From positions 558,001-622,000 of the forward strand of contig NZ_CP047984.1 in NCBI RefSeq assembly GCF_009931655.1: 64,000 nt of DNA, in the 5' to 3' direction. Origin of the DNA: Pontibacter russatus. Lineage in GTDB: Bacteria > Bacteroidota > Bacteroidia > Cytophagales > Hymenobacteraceae. Every line of letters begins with the position of its first letter. Within the stretch, counting starts at the first letter, position 1. Positions 18,402 to 27,310 of the stretch are shown here, piece after piece. The notes beneath the pieces were generated by a model. That model was given only the letters and a program-made list of their open reading frames with translations. It was not told where the DNA came from and made no database searches. The translations under genes and the position numbers were made by a program.

Positions 18402-21146
18402 TCAGTTTAGCATAGTCAATACATACTCTCTTGTCTCCTCGAAGAGGGCATCTCCACTGCCGCTCGTTTTCTGAAGCACTTCTGCCGGAAAGTGCTCGCC
18501 CTGCAAGTTCGGAATCATATAGCAGGCCACTGACCGCGTCCAGCTGTTGAAACCGGCTTTGTTCCCCTGCAGTATCTCCCCGATAATGGCGCCCGCTGTC
18601 AGTTCTTTACCGGTGTGCCTGATAACCTGTTTTTTGTTGATGTCCTGCTCCAGCTCCAGCAGCCTATTGAGGCTGCTGAAGTGCTTCTGCGGAATGAGCA
18701 GCTCCAGCATTTCTATGGCATTGTACACTTTGGAGGTGTCCGGCTGGTTGTAAAGCTCTATCACCCGCTCGATGTGCTTCCGGTCGTATAGCAGCGCCAG
18801 GCACTTGAACAGGCGCTGTATGTCCTGGTGAATTTCGGAGCTGACGGCCTCCTGCAGCGGCTTCATGGCATCGGTGGCTGTCAGGTGGAGGTAATAAGTG
18901 GCTTTCAGCTGGCTCTTCCTCAACTGGATTCTCAGCTGCTTCTTCAGCAAGCGCTCCGTTTCAGCAGTCACCACGGCTTTTTTCTGCCACAGGGCATCAA
19001 TTACGACACCCATGTCTTCGCTCCCCTCCCGCACCTGCTTCTCCAGGAACGCAGCGGCGCGCTCTCCTTTCGACATACCGGCCACTTTCACCAGCACAGG
19101 GTTCAGTTCCCTAGGGTAATTTCCCCATCTGATATAGCCTGAGTCAAACAGAATGTCGCCATAATGGAGCAGTGCCCGCTGCAGCGCCGCCCCGGCTTTT
19201 CGCCCGAGGCCTACCTGCACCACCTGCTCCAGCAGGCCCAGTTCCTTCACTTCGCCCGCTGTCTCCATTGCCCTGGTATATACGGAAGGGGCGGCGTCCT
19301 GTAGCAGCGTTTCCAGCACATTTACAAAATCGCCACGCTGCGACTCCTTCACCATTTCCAGGGCAACCAGCCTTGCCTCCGTATCCGTGCTGTGTACCAT
19401 GTGCAGCAGTTCCTGCGCCACCACCGCATCGGCGGCAGCCTCTTTGCGCTGCAGCAGGCCGGCAAGCGCAGCCTTCCTGTTTTTCTGGTCCAGGTCATGC
19501 AGCGCAGCCACACCGTTTCCCATGATGGCACTGTCGAGGTAGTACAAGGCTTTGTAGAGCAGTGCCTTCACCTCCTCATCGGGCTCCACCTCCAGCCGCT
19601 CCCTGATGAGTGGCAGGGCATTTGTCTTTTGCTTCGCGATGATGCGGAAGAGCGCGTACTCGCGCAACGCATGCCCCCCGTGCCGCAACTGCCCGAACAG
19701 CAGCGCATCAATGTCGCTGTAGTCGGACCGCTCCAGCAGGCTGAGGGCATGGATGGCGGCCATAGGGTCCTCGCCAGCGGCTTTCTGCACCAGCACATCC
19801 CTTACGGCCTGCTCGTTCAGGAAGAGGGTGCTGCCCGTAAAGTAGCCCCGCTTGATAACATTTGCGAGCGTGCGCCGGTAGGCTTTCCGGACCAGGAACA
19901 CGCTGGCCCCCCAACCCAGCAGCAACAGGAGCAGCGCCTTGCTTACAAAGGAGATGGCGATATGGTCCTGGCCGTAGTAATCAAAGTAAAACGTCAGGGA
20001 TATACCCACGAAGAGCAGCGCGACGGGCAGCGGGTAGCCTTTGGCGATGAGGTGCCCCCTGAGGCGGCTGTGCGGTTGCAGCGGCTGGAACAGCACCAGA
20101 AACACCGGCTCCTGCAGCGTTGACCGCAGGATCTCGGTCAGAAGCACCATCACCCCAAACGCGTACAGGTGCGACTCCAGGGAGCCGCCGGCCAGCATGA
20201 TGAAGCCGTTGACAGCCAGCAGCAGCAGCGGCGCGATGAGCAGGGAGTTTGCCAGTCCTAGCCGCGCAATTACCCGGCTGCTGAACAGGAGCTTGATGCC
20301 GATAGCCAGCAGGCGTCCGAAAGCAAAGAAAACAGCGATGAAGGTAGCCAGTTCATGGTCGGTGGTGTAGCGCCGCTTGATTTCAGAGAGAAAAGTGAAA
20401 TCGATGACCGAGTAGATGGTATAGGCCAGCAGCGACCAGAAGGCGATGAAAAAGATGAGCCGGTTCTGGAAAAACCGCTTCACGAGCGGTTGGCTGCCGG
20501 AGGCCTGGTGCCCAAGGGCATGCGCGCCAGGGCTGTGCGCTGCACGCAACCTGGTATTAAAATCGAACTTCCGCAGCAGCACGTCCACCACGGCAAACGC
20601 GATGACGGACACCCAGAGCAGGTTCACGACCCCAATCAGCGGCACCAGCGCGGAAACAGAGAAGTAGCCAAGCATCTTGGCCGGTATATCCCCTGCCCCC
20701 ACCACCGAAAACAGGCGTTTGCTCTCCCGCACGTTGAACAGGATAGCCGCCATCCCCCAGAAGGCATAACTCACCAGCATGTACACCACCATGTTCCAGA
20801 CGGCCAGGAAAAGCGGTAGCCACTGCAATGTGAGAAAGGTCAGGCAGGCCCAGTGCAGCAGAACAGACCCCGCCGAAAAATCCACGATTACCTGCAACAG
20901 CCTGTCCGGCGCCAGCCGTGCCTCCAGCCTGCTGTAAACCGTGTTGGCCACCAGCAGGAAACCCGCCGCCAGCACATAGATTTTCGGGTAAACGGTGACA
21001 GGGTAAGAAGAAAGGATGAGCGTCAGTGAACTGGTGAACAGGAAGGCCGTGGCAACGCCAATAAAGTACTGCACCAGAAAAAGGTGTCCTACCAGCCTCG
21101 CCTCCGAAGGCTTGATGTTTAGCAGCTGGTTTATCCGTCTGTTCAT
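18402..21146 (-). CDS. Npt-like (ATP/ADP translocase-related) membrane protein with HEAT-repeat domain
   Basis: A 914-residue two-part protein. Residues 1-430 are a membrane domain with about ten to twelve helices, resembling MFS-like nucleotide transporters of the Npt1/Npt2 (ATP/ADP translocase) group. Residues 430-830 form a soluble helical solenoid of HEAT-like repeats (for example ALRGYALF-type helices and ALLYKALYYLDSAIMG). Real Npt proteins of obligate intracellular bacteria are about 500 residues and lack the solenoid. A free-living bacterium would not need energy parasitism, so the role is probably different. The gene is the first of a pair with a cNMP-binding protein six bases downstream. 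Confidence 0.8.
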   Translation of the reverse strand: MNRRINQLLNIKPSEARLVGHLFLVQYFIGVATAFLFTSSLTLILSSYPVTVYPKIYVLAAGFLLVANTVYSRLEARLAPDRLLQVIVDFSAGSVLLHWACLTFLTLQWLPLFLAVWNMVVYMLVSYAFWGMAAILFNVRESKRLFSVVGAGDIPAKMLGYFSVSALVPLIGVVNLLWVSVIAFAVVDVLLRKFDFNTRLRAAHSPGAHALGHQASGSQPLVKRFFQNRLIFFIAFWSLLAYTIYSVIDFTFLSEIKRRYTTDHELATFIAVFFAFGRLLAIGIKLLFSSRVIARLGLANSLLIAPLLLLAVNGFIMLAGGSLESHLYAFGVMVLLTEILRSTLQEPVFLVLFQPLQPHSRLRGHLIAKGYPLPVALLFVGISLTFYFDYYGQDHIAISFVSKALLLLLLGWGASVFLVRKAYRRTLANVIKRGYFTGSTLFLNEQAVRDVLVQKAAGEDPMAAIHALSLLERSDYSDIDALLFGQLRHGGHALREYALFRIIAKQKTNALPLIRERLEVEPDEEVKALLYKALYYLDSAIMGNGVAALHDLDQKNRKAALAGLLQRKEAAADAVVAQELLHMVHSTDTEARLVALEMVKESQRGDFVNVLETLLQDAAPSVYTRAMETAGEVKELGLLEQVVQVGLGRKAGAALQRALLHYGDILFDSGYIRWGNYPRELNPVLVKVAGMSKGERAAAFLEKQVREGSEDMGVVIDALWQKKAVVTAETERLLKKQLRIQLRKSQLKATYYLHLTATDAMKPLQEAVSSEIHQDIQRLFKCLALLYDRKHIERVIELYNQPDTSKVYNAIEMLELLIPQKHFSSLNRLLELEQDINKKQVIRHTGKELTAGAIIGEILQGNKAGFNSWTRSVACYMIPNLQGEHFPAEVLQKTSGSGDALFEETREYVLTMLN

Positions 21147-21378
21147 ACCACTACTGTTCCGTTACAGGCTCAACTGTTTATCAGTAATGCAACCCATACC
21201 ACTTTCTATTTCAATACTACATAATTTAAAGAAATTGTTATTATAATTCTATCGATAAGACGCAAATTTTACATCTATGTTAAGTTTCGTCTGATATGCA
21301 CTGACAAATAAGCTTCATGTTCCTTTTTCATCCATCTCTGCCATATGCTACTGCACATCAGATGGCTTTAGAAGTATA
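21147..21378. other. AT-rich spacer upstream of the Npt-like gene
   Basis: Should contain the promoter of the leftward transporter gene. No specific element was recognised. Confidence 0.4.
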
Positions 21379-21549
21379 TCACGTCCTGATTCCCAGCGTG
21401 GCTGCAACGATAGCCATATATGATTTCCAATAATGGACCATGTACAGAAATATAATAGCTACCAGCAGCACAAAGAGTAATACTGAGTCAAATAGACTGT
21501 TCCTTTCCATTTTGTCTGCGGTTACACCCAAATACACTTCGGCTTGCAT
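21379..21549 (-). CDS. Small single-pass membrane protein (56 residues)
   Basis: An unannotated short open frame on the minus strand, ATG at 21549 and TGA ending at 21379. The product begins MQAEVYLGVTADKMERNS, continues with a clear transmembrane helix at about 19-38 (LFDSVLLFVLLVAIIFLYMV), and ends with a short polar tail HYWKSYMAIVAATLGIRT. The hydrophobic block bounded by charged residues is unlikely by chance. It lies in the same orientation as, and upstream of, the Npt-like transporter, in a 633-base gap. Function is unknown. An alternative is a remnant of a larger gene, since the surrounding DNA is AT-rich. Confidence 0.5.
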   Translation of the reverse strand: MQAEVYLGVTADKMERNSLFDSVLLFVLLVAIIFLYMVHYWKSYMAIVAATLGIRT

Positions 21550-21620
21550 AGGATTTAAAATATAACGTTTTACATTTTTAACTTACTGATTCTTTAAGAA
21601 AATAATTGCACTTTATCTTC

Positions 21621-21652
21621 TTGCATGTCTTCCGGATATTGCTCTATATTTG
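21621..21652 (+). promoter_or_regulatory. Candidate Bacteroidota promoter for the T9SS cargo gene
   Basis: TTG at 21621 and TATATTTG at 21645-21652 match the -33 TTTG and -7 TAnnTTTG boxes with a slightly long 21-base spacer. The implied leader is about 120 bases. Confidence 0.45.
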
Positions 21653-21779
21653 GTAAAAATTTATAATACAATTATTATTACTCAAATAATAAGTTTTCAA
21701 AAACCGCCAGAGACATTGCAATAAAACCAAGAATATAATATAGTATAGCAGTTACTACTAACAAAATCAGTTTTAGTAT

Positions 21780-24275
21780 ATGAAAAAAACTTACTCATTT
21801 TTAGCCGTCCTTCTTTTGGTGCTTTCCTCCCAGGTATATGGGCAGGTTGCAGGGTCTTTCGACATCTTTGTTATGAAATGGCGCTTTGGTGCTGCCACAG
21901 AAGAATATTTGTCAAGCGCCGGATACACCACAGGGTCCAGGGTAATGCCCGAGAACGTCATTGTGTATCCAGATGACAAGTCCAGAGTCAACCTCGAGAG
22001 CGTCAGGGATTTTATGATCAAAAACTACCCTAGCACCACCAGCACGGGCCACTTGTTCATGAACTGGGAAACCGGGCCTTATGTCACAATGAGGACATAC
22101 CCTGCTACTGACAGCCGCTTCAAGGCCGCTGAGAACGAGATAATAAAGCTTATTGACGAAGTAAAGCGCGTGAGGCCAAATGTTAAGATAGGGATGTACC
22201 AGATGCCTTTCCGGTTTTGGTACTCAAACCAGAACGAGCTTTATAACGGTGAGGGAAAATTCGATAATATTTTTCCAAGGGTAGATTATATTGCCCCCTC
22301 CTATTATATACTCATGCCAGAGGAAGAAGTAGGAGAGGCAAGAGTGCTCCAGTACTTAAAAGAGAATTTAGAAGTGGCGCTTGCTTACGGTAAAAAATTC
22401 AACAAGCCCGTGATTCCGTTCGTTTGGCACAAAGTTCACCCCAACGTGTCTGAAGAGTACGGTGGCGAGATTATGCAGAAAGAGGCATTTGCCAAGTATA
22501 TCAATTTCATTGCAACCTACTCATTCAATAATTACAAATCTGCCGGTGTCTGGTGGTACGACGGCCTTAGCGACCAGTTAAATGATGTGAGCGGTATCAA
22601 CGGATGCCTGAAAGGGACCGTCTACGACAAAGCAACTTACGACGCCATGATTACAGATTATGGAAAACATGTGAAGCAGGTGCTTACTGAAGGAACGGCC
22701 GCAGCTCCGCCTGCAGCCAGCCAACAGGTGGCAAGCTTTACCCTGGTGGACGCCAGTACGGGCAGGGATATTCAGCAGCTTACAAACGGTGCTACTCTTC
22801 ACCTGGCCTCTTTGCCGTCGAAAAGTTTAAACATCCGGGCAAACACGAATCCGGCTACGGTTGGCAGCGTGGTGTTCGCTCTGAGCGGCACACAGAGCAA
22901 AAGCGCCACAGAGTCTACAGCAACCTACGACATGATGGGCGATAATGGCTCCTGGACTCCTTCCACCGGAAAATACTCCATCAAAGCCACTCCTTTCTCC
23001 GCGGCCAAAGGCGGTGGCACGGCAGGAGCGGCTCTCAGCATCAGCTTTACCGTAACAAATGAAACAACAGACACGTCTGCGCCGCTGGTAAGCGAGGTTA
23101 CTCCCACTTCTGGCAGAAATTACGCTCTCACGAGCCTGGTAACCGGTGTGAGGGCTTACACTGACCGCACTTATCAGCTGACCAGTGTACCCTCCTCCCT
23201 GGCTGGCGCAAAATTGATACAGACAGCCAACGACGACAAAAAAAGCACGGCCTCTACACAGGTCACCTTTGAGCTGAGCGAGAGTGCGACGGTGTACATT
23301 GCTTACGACCCACGCGCCTCCGTGCTGCCCTCCTGGCTGAGCGGCTGGCAGAAAGCCGCTGACAGGATCGGGGTGGACGACTCACAGATCAGCCACATGA
23401 ACCTCTACAGCAAGACCTTCGCGGCCGGAAAGGTGAGCCTGGGCGGCAATAAACAGAGCCCGGCGGCAGGGGCAGAGAACAACTACTTTGTGGTGGCAAA
23501 GGCGGCACAGGTATCATCCGTAAGCTTGATCAGCAATGTTTCCGCCTCCAGCGGCAGGCGTTACGCAACGGGAGAATTAGCATCAGGCTCTGTCCATTAC
23601 ACTGACAGGACATATAAAATCACCTCTGTACCAGCTTCTTTAAACGGAGCGCCTTTTATCAGGACAGCCAACGACGACAAGCGAAGCACCTCCTACACAC
23701 AAGTCTCCTTCGAGCTGAGCGAGAGCGCGACGGTGTATATTGCTTACGACCCACGCGCCTCCGTGCTGCCCTCCTGGCTGAGCGGCTGGCAGAAAGCCGC
23801 TGACAGGATCGGGGTGGACGACTCACAGATCAACCACATGAACCTCTACAGCAAGACCTTCGCGGCCGGAAAGGTGAGCCTGGGCGGCAACATGCAGAGC
23901 CCGGCGGCAGGGGCAGAGAACAATTACTTTGTGGTGGTGCGTGAGAGCCTATCTGCCGATGCCTCCGGGACTATGCTCAGCTTTCAAGGTGCCATCAGCT
24001 TAGAAAAAAGCGAATCAAGCCTGACAGTATATCCTAACCCAAATTCAGGAGAAGCCATCCATATAAACCTGGAGGGGTTCCGCAAATCCGAGCGTGTAAC
24101 TATCGCTATACAGGACATGCTTGGCCGTGTTGTTTATTCTGTGAGTTTATTCACCGATGAGGCTGGCTCCGCACGCATGGAGATGCCGGTGAACAGACAG
24201 CTTAGCCGTGGCATATATATCGTGAACGCCGGGAATAATGGAACTGGTGCCCAATCAAAGCTGGTGGTTAAATAA
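21780..24275 (+). CDS. Large secreted T9SS cargo protein with TIM-barrel-like domain and two repeated modules
   Basis: An 831-residue exported protein. Residues 1-21 are a signal peptide. Residues 22-305 form an enzyme-like domain with hints of a glycoside-hydrolase TIM barrel: LFMNWETGPYV, KIGMYQMPFRFWYS, DYIAPSYYIL, PVIPFVWHKV and AGVWWYDG as successive strands. I cannot name its family; a hyaluronidase-like fold is one possibility. Residues 320-435 look like an Ig-type domain. Two copies of a module with TDRTY...TANDDK...VYIAYDPRA follow at about 461-574 and 608-721. The C-terminus (about 745-831) is a type A T9SS sorting domain with LTVYPNPNSG and RGIYIVN. So it is a surface-attached or secreted, probably carbohydrate-active, protein. 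Confidence 0.85.
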   Translation: MKKTYSFLAVLLLVLSSQVYGQVAGSFDIFVMKWRFGAATEEYLSSAGYTTGSRVMPENVIVYPDDKSRVNLESVRDFMIKNYPSTTSTGHLFMNWETGPYVTMRTYPATDSRFKAAENEIIKLIDEVKRVRPNVKIGMYQMPFRFWYSNQNELYNGEGKFDNIFPRVDYIAPSYYILMPEEEVGEARVLQYLKENLEVALAYGKKFNKPVIPFVWHKVHPNVSEEYGGEIMQKEAFAKYINFIATYSFNNYKSAGVWWYDGLSDQLNDVSGINGCLKGTVYDKATYDAMITDYGKHVKQVLTEGTAAAPPAASQQVASFTLVDASTGRDIQQLTNGATLHLASLPSKSLNIRANTNPATVGSVVFALSGTQSKSATESTATYDMMGDNGSWTPSTGKYSIKATPFSAAKGGGTAGAALSISFTVTNETTDTSAPLVSEVTPTSGRNYALTSLVTGVRAYTDRTYQLTSVPSSLAGAKLIQTANDDKKSTASTQVTFELSESATVYIAYDPRASVLPSWLSGWQKAADRIGVDDSQISHMNLYSKTFAAGKVSLGGNKQSPAAGAENNYFVVAKAAQVSSVSLISNVSASSGRRYATGELASGSVHYTDRTYKITSVPASLNGAPFIRTANDDKRSTSYTQVSFELSESATVYIAYDPRASVLPSWLSGWQKAADRIGVDDSQINHMNLYSKTFAAGKVSLGGNMQSPAAGAENNYFVVVRESLSADASGTMLSFQGAISLEKSESSLTVYPNPNSGEAIHINLEGFRKSERVTIAIQDMLGRVVYSVSLFTDEAGSARMEMPVNRQLSRGIYIVNAGNNGTGAQSKLVVK
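23223..23497 (+). repeat. Module repeat, copy 1
   Basis: First copy of a direct repeat inside the T9SS cargo gene. From 23271 on, about 227 bases differ from copy 2 at only some seven positions, mostly synonymous. Confidence 0.95.
23664..23938 (+). repeat. Module repeat, copy 2
   Basis: Second copy, exactly 441 bases (147 codons) downstream of copy 1, in frame. The first 48 bases are more diverged than the rest, so identity is concentrated in the C-terminal part of the module. Confidence 0.95.
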
Positions 24276-24325
24276 CCATAGTATCAACATGGTACGTATA
24301 CCTGGTTTAACTGAAAAATGAAAGA

Positions 24326-24367
24326 AGCGCCTCCTGTTTGTGGAAGACTCCACAAACAGGAGGCGCT
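24326..24367. terminator. 19-bp hairpin terminator between convergent genes
   Basis: Perfect 19-bp stem (24326-24344 with 24349-24367) and tetraloop AGAC. On the minus strand it is followed by a T-rich stretch, on the plus strand by only three T. It separates the T9SS cargo gene from the convergent CPBP protease gene. Confidence 0.75.
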
Positions 24368-24620
24368 CAGGTTTAATGCGTAACCGTGCCACTGGCTTGC
24401 CTGCCGTGATCTTGTGAGGTGCTGCTTCCAGAACAAAGCCTGAGTATCCCAAAATTAAGAAATGAGACTTCCGAGCGCGTCCCAAAAACATAGTTGGAAC
24501 ATCGCTTTCTGTCTCTCGTTGATATAGCCTAACGCCAGGGCCATCTATAGCCGCATGTATTGTAACCGTACCGCACGCTAAGTGCTTAAAATTTTGGCTG
24601 CGTGGGATGTAAAAGGTTAA
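24368..24620. other. Intergenic, nothing specific seen
   Basis: Remainder of the 345-base convergent gap. No gene or repeat recognised. Confidence 0.5.
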
Positions 24621-25319
24621 TCAGGGCGATTTTGTGAATTTTACGGGCAAGGCGTGCTGCGAGAGGAAAACGATAACCACCACGGCGAAGAGAAGGGGCG
24701 GCAGTTGCAACCACAGCATGCTTTCGAGGCTGCTCAGGTAGCGGGTTTGCATGGAGGTAATGGCGGTGAACAGGCCTCCGCCCCGCTCGTTGTAAATCAC
24801 CTGGTCCACGAAGTTCCAGCCCCAGTGCAGGCCGATGGGCAACGCCAGCGACCCGGTGCGGGTGTAGGCATACGCCAGCATCAGGCCCCACAGCCCGGTG
24901 TATACAAGCACCCATATCATCAGAACGGGGTTGCCCAGCGCCCCGAACGTAAACCAGTGATAGATGCCGAAGGCAAAGGCACTGAGCCAGGCGGCACGCC
25001 TCTCCCCGGCCAGGAGCAGGAGCCGGTACAGCAGGTAGCCCCTGAACAGCAACTCCTCGAACAAAACGGACTGGAAAGTTTTGTACAGCCCCTGAAAAAG
25101 AAACCCGGCGCCTAAACCCGCCGCAGGCACCCAGTCAAAGGCCGCCAGCAAGGCGAACAGGTTCCGTAGAGCCACCGCCAGCGCCAGCGTGGCCAGAAAG
25201 CCCAGCAGCAGTTGCAGCACCCGCAGCAGCGATGGCATGAGGCCCAGCGCCGCCAGGCTTCTACGTTCGAGCCGGAGCAGCAGCCACGAAAAGAAAAGGA
25301 TGACGACGTTGCCTAACAT
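24621..25319 (-). CDS. CPBP family intramembrane glutamic endopeptidase
   Basis: A 232-residue membrane protein of the CPBP (CAAX protease and bacteriocin-processing, also called Abi) family. Motif 1 is FEELLFRG with the paired catalytic Glu and the Arg, motif 2 is FGIYHWF with the His, and motif 3 is GLHWGWNF with His and Asn. All expected active-site residues are present. About six membrane helices surround them. Bacterial members process peptides or membrane proteins; some give bacteriocin self-immunity. No bacteriocin gene is close, so the target is unknown. The first ATG is used. Confidence 0.92.
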   Translation of the reverse strand: MLGNVVILFFSWLLLRLERRSLAALGLMPSLLRVLQLLLGFLATLALAVALRNLFALLAAFDWVPAAGLGAGFLFQGLYKTFQSVLFEELLFRGYLLYRLLLLAGERRAAWLSAFAFGIYHWFTFGALGNPVLMIWVLVYTGLWGLMLAYAYTRTGSLALPIGLHWGWNFVDQVIYNERGGGLFTAITSMQTRYLSSLESMLWLQLPPLLFAVVVIVFLSQHALPVKFTKSP

Positions 25320-25428
25320 ACACGCTCACGAACAGCCAAAAGTGGAACAGCGGCAGAATGCCGGTCCTATATAGGGCAAGTCCCGTCAAAAGCTTTATTC
25401 AGAGAAGCAGGAAGCGCGGCTTCGGGGG

Positions 25429-25866
25429 TCAGGCGGGAATTTCCTCGTAGTCAATGCTCTTGGGCAGCCCCGCAAATTTTTCCACCAGGTCCTGCGGCAG
25501 CACGGTCAGCTTTCGCTTCACTACGTCCAGCCACGCGCCGTCTACCGTTACCACCGCGGCCCTCGCGCCGTCCTGGCGGTACACGATGTGCCGGATGGAC
25601 CAGCGGGAACCGTCGGGCCTGCTTCTGAAAAGCTCAATCGTTACTTTGATGTTCTCGTTGATGCCTATTTCCTTCAGGTACAAGAGCTCCTCCCGGAAAA
25701 GGATGGGGCCGAGCTTCAGCTCCTGAAAAACTGCGAAGGTAAGCCCGAGGCTGTCTAAGACGGCGATACGCGCCTGGGCCGCAAAGTCGGCATAGGCGGA
25801 GTGGCGCATGTGCTTGTTGACGTCCAGGTGAGACCACATCACTTTTCCTTCGTAAACATTGTTCAT
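25429..25866 (-). CDS. Acyl-CoA thioesterase (hot-dog fold, 4HBT type)
   Basis: A 145-residue hot-dog thioesterase that would hydrolyse an acyl-CoA or acyl-ACP. The 4-hydroxybenzoyl-CoA thioesterase signature appears in SHLDVNKHMRHSAYADFA (12-29), where Asp15 is the catalytic position and N17-H19 follow as in HxDxxGHVNN-type motifs. Later strands ELLYLKEIGINENIKVTIEL fit the fold. The protein has the family's typical length. It stands alone; the CPBP gene downstream is about 110 bases away. Substrate chain length cannot be told. Confidence 0.88.
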   Translation of the reverse strand: MNNVYEGKVMWSHLDVNKHMRHSAYADFAAQARIAVLDSLGLTFAVFQELKLGPILFREELLYLKEIGINENIKVTIELFRSRPDGSRWSIRHIVYRQDGARAAVVTVDGAWLDVVKRKLTVLPQDLVEKFAGLPKSIDYEEIPA

Positions 25867-25907
25867 GGTATTCGATATTATAATTTAGTCCGGGCTTTTT
25901 GGGCGCA

Positions 25908-25950
25908 GCCTACCCCGGCCCGCTGCCTGAGGCAGAAGGCCGGGGTAGGC
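25908..25950. repeat. Compound inverted repeat
   Basis: Outer arms 25908-25920 and 25938-25950 (GCCTACCCCGGCC and its exact complement) enclose an inner hairpin CTGCC-TGA-GGCAG at 25923-25935. It lies just upstream of the thioesterase start. It resembles the composite palindromes of REP-type repeats; there is no T run. Confidence 0.75.
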
Positions 25951-26107
25951 GGAAGGGCACAGTCTTTCTCCCCCTGCCGCTGCTGCGCACCAAATATAGG
26001 ATAATCCTTAAAAAATGCCGCGATTAGTTTGAAACTTAATACACTGCTGCTGGCCTTAAGCAAGAGAGGCCAAAGTAGTTAGCGCCGCTCCCGGTGCAGC
26101 TTTCGGG

Positions 26108-26545
26108 CTACACTCCTATATCCTCGTTCCAGAGCGCCGGCTTTTCACGGATAAACTTTTGCATCAGTTCGTAACAGGCGCTGTTGTCCGTCACCTCCAC
26201 CTCCACGCCCCTGCCGCGAAGCAGTTCCTCCTCGCCCATAAACGTCCTGTTCTCGGCAATCACCACCTTCGGGATGCCATATAGGAGAATGGTGCCGGAG
26301 CACATGGGGCATGGCGAGAGCGTGGTGTACAGGGTACACTTCCGGTAAACGGACGCAGGCTGACGGCCCGCGTTCTCCAGGGCGTCCATTTCGCCGTGCA
26401 GCACCACGCTGCCTGCCTGCACGCGCCTGTTGTGCCCCCTGCCCAATATTTTCCCCTGGTACACGAGCACCGACCCGATCGGGATGCCTCCCTCGGCATA
26501 ACCTTTCTGCGCTTCCTCAAAAGCTGCCTTCATGAATTCGTCCAT
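26108..26545 (-). CDS. Cytosine deaminase-like nucleobase deaminase, fungal (Fcy1) type
   Basis: A 145-residue zinc deaminase of the CDA superfamily. The zinc site is His50 and proton-shuttle Glu52 in LHGEMDAL, plus Cys79 and Cys82 in SPCPMCSG. The rest recalls yeast cytosine deaminase Fcy1: GRGHNRRVQAGS (35-46), CTLYTTLSPC (70-79), LYGIPKVVIAEN (88-99) and the C-terminal WNEDIG (139-144). The latter supplies the Trp and Asp that close the pyrimidine pocket in Fcy1. It therefore probably converts cytosine to uracil in pyrimidine salvage, although a broader guanine or adenine activity cannot be excluded. No cytosine permease is adjacent. It lacks the amidohydrolase fold of E. coli CodA. Confidence 0.85.
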   Translation of the reverse strand: MDEFMKAAFEEAQKGYAEGGIPIGSVLVYQGKILGRGHNRRVQAGSVVLHGEMDALENAGRQPASVYRKCTLYTTLSPCPMCSGTILLYGIPKVVIAENRTFMGEEELLRGRGVEVEVTDNSACYELMQKFIREKPALWNEDIGV

Positions 26546-27082
26546 GCTGCTGTCAATACTTGTTCAAATTTATATATAACTCCGGCGGCGGCGCAAGGTT
26601 ATATATGGAGAGAGCAAAAACTGCACTGCCTGTGGTAGCCTTACCCCTCGGATTTGCAGTTCTACGCTCCGCAGTTGCCCTTCACTTCCAGGCATGGCGG
26701 CGCGCCATGCTGCTATATGGGATATGATAATCAATAATTTACGGCACATTATCTAAAGCCCCCTGTTAGCTATACACGAGCCATCATAGGGGAAAACCTG
26801 CAACAGCTAAGGACTTCACGCACCGACGGGCTACAGGCCTGCTGCAACTGTAGCGCCTAAATTGCTCATCCAGCCGCTTCTGAATAAGTATTTCCGGTAG
26901 GATATAAATTTATATATAATCCTATAAACCTGATGCTTATATTATAATACTGAAACAGGAAGCTTAACACCTCAGCTGGAAAAAATGGAAAAATTCCTAA
27001 AATCATCGAAAGTAAGTATTGAACTTAAAGCCTTGATTTAAGATATTTGAATATAAGTTTTATCATACACCGCCCGGCATAT
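26546..27082. other. Intergenic, no gene seen
   Basis: 537 bases between divergent genes, with AT-rich blocks and several TATATA tracts at about 26568-26605 and 26908-26925. No RNA gene was recognised. Confidence 0.5.
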
Positions 27083-27310
27083 ATGAACCAGCACGCCACC
27101 CAACATCAGAACATTGGCTTTATCAGCAGGCGGCAGTGCTACATCATTGCCTGCCTTGCCGATGGGTACACGCCCGAGCAAATTGGGGGGCAAATCGGGC
27201 TGAGCGAGTCGGCGGTACAGCAGAGCCTGGAGAGGATGATGCGCAAGCAGGGAGTACAACATTCCTTCGAACTGATCAGTTGGGCCTACCAGAATGGCTT
27301 TCTCAGGTAA
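27083..27310 (+). CDS. Stand-alone LuxR-type helix-turn-helix protein
   Basis: A 75-residue protein that is little more than a GerE/LuxR DNA-binding domain: ISRRQCYIIACLADGYTPEQIGGQIGLSESAVQQSLERMMRKQGV, followed by SFELISWAYQNGFL. No receiver or ligand domain is present, so activity would depend on partner proteins or on its level. The start at 27083 is preferred to 27047 because it begins just before the conserved part; both are possible. It stands alone, convergent with the Tsx-like porin gene. Confidence 0.75.
   Translation: MNQHATQHQNIGFISRRQCYIIACLADGYTPEQIGGQIGLSESAVQQSLERMMRKQGVQHSFELISWAYQNGFLR

Noticed and set aside
24255..24491. 78-residue minus-strand frame over the hairpin terminator after the T9SS gene
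   Set aside because: It overlaps the end of the T9SS gene and the terminator stem; composition is random-like.
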